This document shows, piece by piece, positions 42,275 through 55,463 of a DNA stretch of 64,000 bases. The DNA comes from Cranoglanis bouderius (taxonomy: Eukaryota > Chordata > Actinopteri > Siluriformes > Cranoglanididae), in assembly GCA_023630585.1 (NCBI GenBank), contig CM042545.1, positions 2,308,415 to 2,372,414 of the forward strand, given 5' to 3'. A model generated the notes under the pieces. It saw only the letters and a list, made by a program, of their open reading frames with translations, made no database searches and was not told the origin of the DNA. Position 1 is the first letter of the stretch. The number at the start of each line of letters is the position of its first letter. Made by a program: the position numbers and the translations under genes.

Positions 42275-45200
42275 TTTGACCTGCCTCCTCTCCGTTCACA
42301 ACCAACACTTGACCATGCTACCGCTGCCACAGTGTGTTACTGAGGTGTCCACATACTTTTAGCCATATAGTGTTTATAAGGACAGACTTATGGGGGAAAA
42401 TATACTAACCCTGTAAATACTTGAATTGTCCATCATTCTCGTTAACAGAATTGTGTATCAAAACAATGTAGAAACGCAGTGTAGACGTTGTCATCTGTTA
42501 TTTATCCCTTACCATAATCCTGACAAGGGTTCGAAATATAGTTCCTTCAGAGTCATTCCTACACTTAACATGAAGCTATGCGAAGACAAGGTGATAATAG
42601 AGGAACACCTGTAACACCTAACACAGTGAATGTTTTGTTGTTATAAATCTTTACTTTGTGTCATCATCACATGTAAAGGGGAATGCAAACTTATACCCTT
42701 GACCTTATGACATTGAGGTGGTTTTCACGCTGAGCATGTTTGCTGCGGTCCGATTGTTCCCGGTGCCCCCCACATCTTTGGTCTGGTTTGAGACTCACTC
42801 GATTCTATCGAACCCCGGTGCGTTTGTGTTCATCTTGCGTCATCGCAAACGCGCATGGAGAACACAATGTGACTCACCATATTTTTTTTAATACTTCCTG
42901 AACGAGGGCGGACCTGAGTACGGGTTGAGTTCACATTCACGGGAATCGCAGCACAGTTACAGTGTAACCGAACTCAGACCACCTCCTACAGGTAGTCTCG
43001 GGTTTGGTGCCATGGTGTGCTTCCCGGGCCACATGACAGCTTTCAAATGACCAATTTTTCATGCAAACTGTGCTCTATTTCAGACTAAACTACCAGTGTG
43101 AAAGTCCCCTGAGAAATAAAATATGGACCTCCTGATGGAGCCATATACACTATTTTATTAAATAGCACTCAAATGCCTTGGAATAAACAGTTTGACCAAA
43201 AACTGACCTGTACTAAGTCCAATACTAGACTGAAATGCTGGATCAGTTTTGCTTCAGATTTGTCATATGATCCACTTCCGTATTTCACGCTGTAAACGTG
43301 TGATGTTGACTGACACAACACAGGTCTTGCACATGAACGTGTCTTAAAGCACGGTGCCTTCACGGCTGTGATCCTTTGCATTACGTAGCAACAGAAGCTT
43401 GCAGAGAGGCGGCTCGGTTACTAAGAGTGAGCAGTCTGTAGTACTTTTCCATCATTCCACCTAATGCTGAGTGCAAACCTCAGTAACAACTCTATCACTG
43501 AATGGCTTTTTTCACATCATATGTGTTTATATTCTGCTACCAGACAAAAAGTCAAGTGAATGAGGCCCACTGATTGTGGAAAGCCGGTCTCCAGTGTACC
43601 ACTGAAGCACTTATGCTTGTGATATATGTGAAGGTCAGAGCTTTTGATTTCACACATTAGTACTGCAGGCAGTTAACTGCATCTGCTTTTCACCTTGCAG
43701 CAATGGCATCATGCCTTTGTAGCTATAGCTTGACGGTAGCTTGTAAGGTTGAAGTGCTGCACAAATGTATGCAAGCCAAACATTCTTAGTTTCTGTCTGT
43801 CATCCAGTAAACATTTTAGTCAAATGAATCAAGGCTCATTGGTCATTATGTGGGTATTTGAGCAGCAATTGGCAACATTTCAAGTCAGATTGGACTTGGA
43901 ATTTGTTTGAGCTTCCATATAAGTAAGAAATAAGCCTCATCGGGGCATGCTGTTACTTTAAAATTACTCACAGTGAGGTGGTGTGATACAGCCACATGCA
44001 AAGCAGATTTTCAGTTTCCACCCCGAAGTGGATTATTTTCTTATAGTGGCATGTCTGAAAAGGTTTAATTCCTCTATTCCTCTTATTTGTGGTTTATCTA
44101 TGATTATACATTTTAACTTCTTAATGAACAACATGTCACGTTTTTAACACACTCCTGGGCCGAAAATGGCAAAATATTAAACCTGTAACGGTCTTAACAA
44201 ATTATTGGTCAGAAAATTAGTAAGAATTAAACAAATGCGGTCCTGAGACCACCTATGCCACCATTTGCTCGTTTACTTTTGTTGCGCTGATCTGTTCTGG
44301 GGACAAGCTAGAAACGGGGAAATTCACTTATATAGTCTTCTTGTGCGCAAAGATAAAATCATGATAATGAGCAAATTGTTTGATGTGAAATTCAAACTAA
44401 CACATGTCCCGGGGGTACAAAGTTAAAATAAAGTAAAAAGAGAATTAAAAAAAAAAAGCAGAAAATAAAATAAAAACAAAAAGCTCTCTGCAAGTTTACC
44501 AACAAGGCTTAAACATTTAAAGAAATCAAAGGGAAAAGCTATCCCATACTAACTTACTGTATCTATTTGTTTAATTCTTGCAAATTTTCTGACCAGTGGT
44601 TTGTTTCTAAGACCATTAAAAGCTTAATATGTTGCCATTTTGGGCTTGGCCCATTTTTTTTATGCCCAGGAGTGTTTATTTACTTTTTTTTTTTCTTCTT
44701 CTTATTTCTCTTGAAGTTAAAAAGACAACAAAAATGCAGCATGTCACGTCACCCGAGAAACCGGAAAGTTGAAAGTCCTTTGTTCCCGTGCCGAAAAAAC
44801 GTATTGACTGTTAGAAAGAGCTAACTGTATAATTGTATAATTGTTAAACATCTCCACATGGAAAACTTCACCACATCAATGATTAAACTTTTAACTATTT
44901 AAAAACGCGTCTTTTTCTCTCTGTTTTGGCCTTCTGTCCACACTGAGACGGCGTTTTTGTCCAGCGAAAACGGAGCTTTTCAAAAACTCTCTCCCAAGTG
45001 GATAAATTGGAAAACGCAGTTTTCGCATTGTAGTGTGGACCGAGAAAACAGAGATATTCAAAAACGATGCTGTATTTTTAGTCATATGACACAGTCATGT
45101 GACCCATTTAACGCAAAACAGACAAGACGGTGTTGTACTGCAGTTGTTGTGCCTCCTATCCAGTTTGATAGTTTTGTTAAAGATTAATGTCACTTTGTCC

Positions 45201-48200
45201 AACCCTCAGATTGCATTTTTAAATGAACGCTGGACAGAAATGATGCAGGCCAGAACGTCTTGCTTTTTTACGCATACACAGTGTAGTGTAGCGTTTTCAG
45301 ACGTTTCCGTGTGGTCGAGCAATGCCTGTTTCAGATGCGGACATAACCTGAGAGACACAACGTCTTGTTCCAACATTTCTAGATTCACAAATGGACACAC
45401 CTCCTGTCTCAATCAATCAGTCTGTGTAGCTGCAGACTGGTGGATGGACAGCACTGCAGATAGGCAGGAAACACTTTGAGCTTTTAGGAGGACATTTCGA
45501 TCAATAAAAGAGGAGTCGAGATGGAGGTGTGTCTGTAACATGGCTGTAATTTAGGGATCGTATGGATGTTAACACAACCAAGGAGTCTGTTTCAACAATC
45601 ATTTCATTGGGTTCTTCAGATATTTCTATGTTATTAATAAAAACAGTAAAGGTAAAGACCAGTGCATTTTAGAGTCTCATATACACAGTGTATAAATCTG
45701 GTTCATTGAAACATGGTGTGAAAGTGCATATGTGTGCAAGGTGGAGGGGAAAAAAGCAGCTACATACAGTAAAGAAGTAAGAGGGAACCTATAAATCATG
45801 TAACTCATCTCTTGTGTTCTCTCTCTCTCTCTCTCTCTGTCTTGCTCTCTCTCTCTCGCGCTCTCTCTCTTTTACACACACACACACGCAAATACAGAGA
45901 GAGCACTTTGACATGTTAATCTCTTTGGTTGGAAAGCGGTTTGAGCCTTCTTGCTTTTGGAACTTGTGTGTGTGTGTGTTTGTGTGTGTGGGGAAGTGAG
46001 CGGGTGAGCGAGAGAGAGTTTGATCTCCTGGTCTGTTCAGTGTGCATGTTTGATCTACCCTCTGATTTGTGTTCATGTCGGTCCTTCGTTTTTCCCTTTG
46101 GCAATGCCTCATTCATATGCGTTACGCAAAACTCGCTCTAAAGATGGATTGTGTCAAAAAAATAACATGAAAGCTTGGAGCTTTGCTTATTTGTTTTTAT
46201 AGACTACATCACACCCATCTGCATCCTTATTGCACAATATCTTTGTGCTGGTTTTCTTCCCGAGAGAGAAAAAAATATTCCTGTCTTGTTATTAAATGCA
46301 TACGTGAGTTTGTATTTGTGTGTGTGTGTATATATATTTTATGTGTGTGTGTGTATATAATATATATGCGCGCGTATATGTGTGTTGCATTGACTTTGTG
46401 CTGGAGGTCATTGTCCTGCTAGAAGGTTAATTCCAAGCCCTCAAGCTTCAGTTTATCAGCAGACTGAAGCAGGTTCTTTATATTTTGTTCTGTCCTGTCT
46501 CAGGCATGGCATTGTGTTGGGTTTGTGCCACACATGCTGGTTTGAGTTCTGGCCAAAAGGCCATAAGGCTCCAAAAGGTCTCGCAAAACATTTCACAAAT
46601 CTTACTTGAGTCATGCTTTCCGGCAACTCCAGATGGTTCTTCTTGAGTACTGGCTTCTTTCAGTTTTATGCACAATTGATATGTTGATATTGTGCACCTT
46701 TACTGCACTTTTAACCACTGAACTATGTAAATTCTTTATTATAATTAAGTTATTGTGGCTTAAGTCTGTGTCTTGACCGGTTGCTGAGATTTGCGAGTGC
46801 TTTGTCTAGACAGTGTGATGTTTGTATTATTTTGTACATTGTACCTTATACCTGTACCTCTACTTATTGCCTTGGAAGACTTGTGTAGACTTGACTTGTG
46901 TATTATGATGTTAAGTCAGTCCCTCCAGGATTTTGCGATCACAGAAATTAACGCAAAATCAAGGAAACTCGGCAATATTCAGAGCAGCTTGCAGTTTTTC
47001 AAAATTACCGCAGGTTTTCCACAGATTTGGGCCAAGACGCATCATGTGACATCATCACAACACGCCATGTGACATCATCATGATGCGCATTCAGCCAAAG
47101 CCCTCTTTGATTCACGTGCGTCGAACTTGAGTACAGCTAAAAGGTCTAATTTACCAGCAAACATCACTGTGAAAGAGTGTAAAAAAACAATTTAGTGCAA
47201 TTTTTAGTGCAAGTTCGCAAATTCAAGTAGTTTTCTACAAAAAGGCACAAGAAACTCAGCAAGTTGCATCGCAAATTCTGGAGAGAAAAAAAGCCACAGC
47301 AAAATCAAGCATTTTTGGCTGCAACAATCACAAAAAACTCTGCGAAATCCTGTACTTCATTCTCATATTTTATCTTCAGGTTTATTGTGTGGGATTGTTT
47401 TTTATTTTCATCTGTGTAAACTGGATCAGGACATGGTTTAGATACTTCAGTATTACAGACAAACCACTTTTTGGTTTTGTGGCATGATGACACAGTGGGT
47501 TGTGTTGCTGTCTCATATCTCCTGGGTTCCCAACTCGATCCTGAGTTCATCGATACTGTCCATGTGGGTTTTCTTCTATGTTCTCTGGTTTACCTCCCAA
47601 AAACATGCAGATAGTTGAATTTCTATTCTCGCCTTGTACCCATAATTCCCGGGATAGGCTCCGGCTCCACCGTGTTCCTTCCCTGACCAGGATAATGTGC
47701 TTACTGAAGATGAACGGTATTTGTAGGAATTTGTGTGCTTGTCCTTGTGTGTAGGTGAGTTCATCACAAGCAGGGCAGGAGAATTTGCCACGAACACATT
47801 TGGCTGCTCCTGCAGAGAGAGAAACACAGCAGGTCTGACCCTGACACAAACACACACGTACACGCACAACAAGTAAAGTCAGTAAAATCAGTTTTACACA
47901 GCTCAAATGGTTCTCTTTGCATTCAAGCTGTCCATAGCCTTGAAATGCACTCTACTCACTTGTGGCCTCACTTGAACACCTTTGCCTTCATTTTTTTCAT
48001 AAAACTGTTCAAATACTTTAGTGTTTTATGAGTTATATAATCATCACTCCAAATGTCCAGGATAATGTCCTCGCACTGCCATGTTTTAAAATGTTGAGCT
48101 CAGCGCAGCTGTAATATCACGTAAGCAATGTAGAGGAAAAACTATAGGGAAAAAAGTCATTATTATAGAAAAAGCTATTATTTTCAGAACACTGTGCAAG

Positions 48201-49934
48201 CTTTGTATTCACAGTACACCAACAAACGAACCACAAAGCAGAATTGAAATGAACCATACTCCCAAAATGGTGTGAGTTCGGTTTACTTTTTCGAGGTCCA
48301 AGTTCGTTGGGAGAATTCACATACAGTCCCCTCTGAAAGTATTGGAATGGCGAGGCCAATTTTTATTGTTGTTTTTGCTGTACACTGAAGTCAGTGTGTT
48401 TTGATTTTGAGATCAAAAGATGAATATGACCTCAGAATTTCAGCTTTCGTTTCCTGATCTTTACATCCGGATATGTTAAACAACATGGCACCTTTTGTTT
48501 GAACCTGGTCATTTTTAAGTGATCAAAAATATTGTAATGTGACTGACAGGTGTTTCTTGTTGCCCAGGTGTGTCCTGTTAGACTGATTGTTTAAACAATT
48601 AATAGCATTAAATGTCTACTCTTGGTTTGAGCTCTGTGAAAACTGCATGTGTTGTTAAAAAGGATAAACCAACATTAAGATGAGAGAGCTGTCTATGGGA
48701 GAAAAGCAAGCCATTTTGAAGCTGATAAAAAAAGGGAAAATCAATCAGAGGCATTGCACAAGCATTGTGCATAACCAATACAACAATTTGGTATGTCCTT
48801 AAAGAGAAAGAAACCACTGGTGTACTAACAACCAGACATGGAACAGGTCAGCCAAGGAAAACGGCATCAGTTGACGACAGAAACATTGTGAGAGCTTTGA
48901 AGAAAAACCCAAAAAACAACAGTCAGTGACATCACGAACAACCTCCACTAGGCAGGGGTGAAGGTATCACAGTGCACCGTTCGTAGAAGACTTCAGGTGC
49001 AGAAATATAGAGGCCATTCCACAAGCTGCAGCAGTAAGAAGTAGGAATAAGAATTGGTAAGCCAGATTGTAATTTGCAAAGAAATACAGAGATGAGCCAC
49101 AAAAGTTGTTGAACCAAGATTAACCTCTAACAAAGTGATGGAAAGGCCAAAGTGTGGAGAAAGAAAGGATCTACTCATGATCCAAAACATGCGAGCTCAT
49201 CGGTCAAGCAAGGTGGAGGTAGTGTCATGGCTTGGGCTTTCATGGCTGCTTCTGGAACAGGCTCACTAATCTTTATTGATGATGTAACTCATGATGGTAG
49301 CAGCAGAATGAATTCAGAAGTCTACAGATACATTCTGTCTGCCGATTTGCAGAGAAATGCATCCAATCTAATTGGGAGGATCTTCATCATGCAGCAAAAC
49401 AATGACAAAAACACACTGCCAACACATCAAAGGACTTCATCAGAGGAAAAGTGTGGAAGGTTTTAGACAGGCCAAATCACTCACCAGACCTTAACCCAAT
49501 TGAGCAGAATTTCACCTCCTGAAGAGGAGACTGAAGGGAGGAAACCCCCTAAAACAAAAAACAACTGAAAGTAGCTGCAGTACAAATCTGGGAACGCATC
49601 ACAAAAGAAGAATGCAACAGAGACCTACACTTGAAACAGTAGTGGAGTTAGTAATAACATTAGTAATAACATTAGTGTTACTAATGCACCCTGGATTGTC
49701 TGTGTGTGTAAGAGCTAGACTAACTCCAACATATAGCCTGTGTTTAGAAAGGGAGAATGGGAAAAGAGGAGTAGAAAGGGAGGGGGGGGGGGGAGGGACA
49801 GTAGGTACAGAAGAACTGCAAGGTCAAAGAGACAGCGGGGTAGAGCGAGTTGTGAAGGGAGTAGAGTTAGAGATAAAGAGACCACTGAACAGCTATGGAC
49901 GCTGAGAGCCATTATCCGGGTAAGAGTATTTGCA

Positions 49935-49981
<47 letters not shown>

Positions 49982-50867
49982 TGCGACAGACAGACAGACT
50001 TTTGTTATTATAGTAGTTATTTTGTAGTTATTGGAGGGCTGACAGAATTATAGATGATAAAAACTGCACATGACAAGAAAAAGGAAAGGGAAATAAATCT
50101 CTCTCTGTCTCCCATTGTGGCAGACTAACATAAAAGAGAGAAGTGGAGGGAAAGAACAAAATTCTGTCTGTTTGCTCTTGTTAGTGGTATAAAATGTATA
50201 CTACAGTGTAATGTACAGTGTTAGCTCATTCAAAGCTGATTATTTAATTGATTCATTGTGTCATTCACTGGCTGTGTGTGTGATTGGACAGTTCACTCGT
50301 CAGTCTCAGAGCCTGAACATGTGATTCGCACGCAGTGCAGCTGATCTTGTTATGCTCCGTAAGAGGCCATCTGATGTTACACAAGTTTTACCTATGGACA
50401 CACACACACACACACACACACGTATATACACTAGGGGTATAACCAAGTACAAATACATTACAAACCATTTTTTAAAAGAAAGCTTGCCAGCTTCAGACTA
50501 GGTATGTGCATCGGGATCACTTGTAAAGGTGTGTGCAGTTTTAAAGAACAGCTGTGCTGGAAGCTCGTGGGGAAGGTTGCCAGGTTGCAGCAAAATTCCC
50601 ACCCTAACTGCAAGTCAAAAACTGCACAAAAAGACTTGAAACTAGCCCAGAACATTCAGACATGGGAAAATGTAGACACGTTTTTCTTATTTTTTCATTC
50701 TTTTTGTGGAAAAGAAGTTAACAGTGGTGTGTATTTCTGCTTTGCAGTATCTGTTATATGTGAAACCTGTCACAGAACAAAGCTCCTTAACATTATTGAT
50801 ATTGATTTGGGGGAAGGACATTGTTGTTTTGAAACAGTAGCTTGCTTACTCAGTCACATTAGGCAGA

Positions 50868-50902
<35 letters not shown>

Positions 50903-51407
50903 GAAGTTATGATGAAAAATAACTTCTTTTTCCGCCCCACGTCTCATTTAAATCCGAGTACAAAAACAGATACAGGTTTTTTGAGCACTAAACAGATACA
51001 GATACAAATGCAGTTAATGGCATTGTGTTACATCTCTGATAGGCACACACACCTGTACTGTATTATACTAATACAGGTGCTCTGTGTATATTAAATGTCA
51101 TCATGGCAATGTTTTAATTAAGACCAGAAGTAAAGGTTTTCTTATTCATATACAGCAGTGCGTCATTTGTAGCATTGTAATAATCATCATTATTATTATT
51201 ATTATTGAACTAATGTTGAATGATTTTTATTTATTCATGCTTTTCTCATTTGAAAAATGGCTAAATGCAAAAATGGACACACAAATGTTTTAGAATTTTA
51301 GAGAAAATCAGAAAATTCTAGTTTTTTTAGTTAAGGCATACATGTAGAGCAGTTTTAATGTTTACTGTGAGATAATTTTTTTTTTCTTGAGTTTTCTATG
51401 GTACCAT

Positions 51408-51474
<67 letters not shown>

Positions 51475-51823
51475 TGTCAGGTTCAGGAAAACCTTTTCTG
51501 CTTGACTGGTTTGACCTCACAGGGGTTGACAGTTGTAGCAGTGCTGGGGTTGGTCAGTGGGACTGTCAATCACAGTAGAAGGTGGGAATAAGGAGGTGTG
51601 TCATGTACAAATTTGCTCCTGATTCACAGGTGCACAGACTCAGAGTTTGTGCTTGTAGGATAAGTGTTTAAAGGAGTTTAAGCTTGCTGTGTGACAGCTG
51701 TCATTTGCGGGAGAGGTCAGAGGTCATCATGAGGAGGTACAGGCAGGTGCCACGCTCGGATGCAGATGGAACCTTCAGATACAGACGTGCTAGTGATAGG
51801 ACATCCTTCTATTCCACACTGGG

Positions 51824-51883
<60 letters not shown>

Positions 51884-52237
51884 TTTGCTGCTTAAAAGTG
51901 TCTGATACTTGATTGTTTATTCTAATTCTTTGATTTCGCATAGACTGTTACAGCATGAATATAAAAAGAAAAACAATTTATACAGTCAGTATGGAGACAC
52001 ACCTGTAGACTTGGGGTATTTGTGTGTCTTGGGGTAATCCTTTTATCTATTTATGCAGAAATAGGATAAAAGCATATCCTGGTATAAATAGTATTATAAA
52101 TAATGCATTACATGCTCGGTCTCTCTTTCTCTCTCTCTCTCAATCTCCTTCTCTCTTTCAACCTCTCAATGAGGGTATCATATACTTGATAATGATCAAC
52201 CCTATTTCCACTTCTCAGCTTACAATACCGCATCCCC

Positions 52238-52274
<37 letters not shown>

Positions 52275-55200
52275 AGACACACGCCCCGCATGTGGAAATA
52301 CTAAATGCTAAAATGAGATTTTGCACCGATATTGCAGTGATATTAACACTGACCTGCGCTATTAACATGATGCCATCTATTCATGTGTATCATCTGAAAT
52401 TGGTAATAAAACTGCTTTTACTCAAAGTGGGGTGAGTGGGCATGCAGAAGATCCATGGCATATGACTAGAGGGTCTGTGATATTTGAAATATTTTTATCA
52501 CTATCAAGTTACTATTGAATGGATTACAGGGGTTTGCGTATTATAGCCTTCTGTCATATCAAATTTTTCAAAGTTTCAAATTCCAGTATTGTACCAGTCC
52601 CAGATAGTGAAACAAGTTTGCAACGTTCATGTCATCCCAGTCTAGAAGCCAAGCTGTGATAGCACCCTTTTCACAACCGCCTCTCCCTAGACGTCTGTAA
52701 ACGACCTACCACAGACCATTGTTTTTGCATATGTCATTCAAATGGTCTCTTCCTGGTGGTTCCTGGCAAGACTGACTAATGGAAAAATGCAAGACTCCGG
52801 AAGTCTGGCTTGGTTTGAGATTAATATTGTCGTCATAACTACCAGACAGCATGCTGTGCAGTTCTAGTACATAGTGGAATGTATAGTGAATGGACTGTAG
52901 GTGTGTGTGATGGATGCATAATTTGTGTGTGGTTTTTTTTAGTGAGGGAGAGAGATGTGTTAAATATGAGAGGAGCCTGGTGGCTGGTTGGATACGCTCA
53001 GATTTCCTCTTTTCTCTTAATTATTAATTAACCATACACACACACACACACACACACACGCGCACACACCAACCTGCTAAACTGTAATCCATGTTGTCAC
53101 TAGTGCTAGTTATTTCTACAAAACTAAATCCAAATAAGCAGTCAAAATTTGTATTTATTTATGTGGTTGTGTGATTTAGTATCAGTCTTCTGACGAAAGT
53201 ACATAATAGTTTGTCATATTTTAATCAATAGTTAGTTGCAAAAAAAAAATCTAGTCAACTAAATGAAACAGTTGTAGTCGATTTAAACGCTTGTTACTTA
53301 TGGAGTCCGTTTTTTGAATCCCAGTTAACCACTAGGGACACCTGGTGAGAGTCACCTGGATATCGTCTACTGCGTGTACACATGCCGAGACCTTGCAGTA
53401 AGGCCCAAAGTGACATGTGACACAGTGTTTGCAATAAATACCAGTGTCATACAGCCATCTTTCCTTGTTGCCAAATGTCAAGAAGAATCGACACATCATA
53501 GGATTTAATGGTAAGGTGGTGGGAGATGACTACCAGACTTACGGCACTGAGAGGGGCAATATTAATCTTGTTGATCGTGGAGGAAGTGAACAGTGACACT
53601 CCGGTAGTAGCAGCGCAGCCTTACTGTAATAGTATGTCTAATGCCCATTAGGATCAGATGCTACTGATAGATTGCATGGTACGTTAGGCCCTGGGCAGGA
53701 AGCCCGTCTTTAGACCATGATGATGATGTCCATCATCCAGTGGGCCAGCCTCTGCTTAGAAAAGGAGGCCCCTCAAGCCTCTCAAATTGTTATGCGACAG
53801 ATGAACAGTTGGTCTGAGGACTGGATGGCCAGTCCGTACAGGATTTCGCAGAGTTTTCTTGTGATTGTTGCGGCCAAAAATGTTTGATTTTGCTGAGGCC
53901 TTTTAGCAAAATTTGTGAGGCAACTTGCAGAGTTTTTTGTGCTTTTTTTTGCAGAAAACTACTTGCAATTGCACGAAATTGTTTTGCACACTCTTTCGCA
54001 GTGATGTTTGTTGGTAAATGAGACCTTTTAGCTGTACTCATGTTCAACGCACGTGAGTTGAAGAGGGCTTTGCCTGAATGCGCTGTTAATTTCTACGAAT
54101 GCAAAATTGCGAAATCCTGGAGGGACTGGATGGCTGCCATCCAGTCTGGAATCTACCATAGGTCACATACTGGGCACAACAAGAAACGCTCTACAGACTC
54201 ATTTTCATGGACCACTGCAAGGTTAATTGATTGTTTTACAAAAATTGGGTGATATGGCTTTCGGCAGAAATCCTGGGTTCAACCACATGGACAACACAGA
54301 GTCATGGGTATCATGTGCATGGGTATCATGCCAGTGCCATCTCTAGTATTTAATATTTATTGCAAATACTGCGTTATATATCACTTTGTGATTTTGTTGA
54401 ACGGTTTCCGTGTGCACAAGAAGGTTTCCAGGTGATTCTCACGTTTAGTCATTTTTTGTAAAAATTTTCCTAATACATTCTCTTTAAATTCCCAAAATGC
54501 AGAAATGTAATATTTTTCATAAATAGGATATTAAAGCCTTTTTCCTTCTGCTTCTTCGATGAGCTTTGACTAAATGAAAGCTCTGCAGTGGCAGAGTCTC
54601 TAACATGCAGCAGCTCTTAAATAAGGAAGTATGTGTATTTAATAACTTTAATGAGCGCATTTATTTCTCTGCCTAGACTTAGGTTGTTGATGTTAAAAAA
54701 TTTTGATAGAATCTCCACCACAAAGCTTTACCATTACCATTACATACACAGGTCAGAGGAGGCAGAACCAGAGTTTAAGATAATAATCTCTTCCCTTGAT
54801 TATTTCCATGCATATCCGAACACATTGCCTATAAATCATCTTCTTTAATGCCATTGTGTAAACACTGACCTTTTCCATCTATCACTTATCAAAGAAAACT
54901 ACAAATAATACAACAAGTATTCAAGTAAAAAATTATGAAAAGTATCTTATCGATAATAGTTGTATTATACACATGGACCTGCTTTTTGTTTTCTACACAG
55001 TAAAGTAAAGCTTTCTCTCAATAAATCTTTCTTCTGCTATGTCTTTCAGTTTTTCTCACATGTACATGTGCATGCACACACAACATTCCCTTGGCTGGAG
55101 TTTCAACAGTGTTCATACTGCGTATTTATCTTCATTAATTATAATAAATGTAAGTACGGTATGTGCACATGCACTGAGCATGCTTTGAGGACTAAGTAAT

Positions 55201-55387
55201 CCAGACTGATGTGAAGTGCAGGGCCTGAATAATGCGTCATGGCTGTCGCATGGCTTTATGTATGAATGCACACTGAAAGATGTCTCTCGCTACAGGTGTG
55301 TGTGGATGTTGTGGGCGGTGTCGTCCCCGCTACAAGCGCTTGGTGGATAACATTTTCCCGGAGGACCCAAAGGTACTACTAGTTCAG

Positions 55388-55463
<76 letters not shown>

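Larger units (their letters stand above)
41778..42372 (+). pseudogene. Tc1-like transposase C terminus and 3' end, split by a solo LTR
   Basis: HDNAPCTKRAP-like coding (41795-41820), LECPAQSPDLNPTEHLWEKL (about 41870-41925; Glu present), then the C terminus to about 42100. After the LTR at 42128-42331 the 3' terminus AGGTGTCCACATACTTTTAG resumes to 42372. Frameshifts are present. Confidence 0.75.

Noticed and set aside
42715..42900. CpG-rich stretch as a second promoter
   Set aside because: The same sequence occurs in reverse at 41560-41776, so its CpGs come from a repeat.
44567..45479. Several open frames of 60-126 codons in intron 1
   Set aside because: They overlap a DNA-repeat with inverted ends and show no domain or conserved motif.
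49897..49921. ATG GAC GCT GAG... ending at GTAAGAG as an alternative EFR3 exon 1 (phase 1)
   Set aside because: The phase fits, but the peptide MDAESHYPG is unlike EFR3, there is no promoter-like context, and MPA at 40720 matches the family start.
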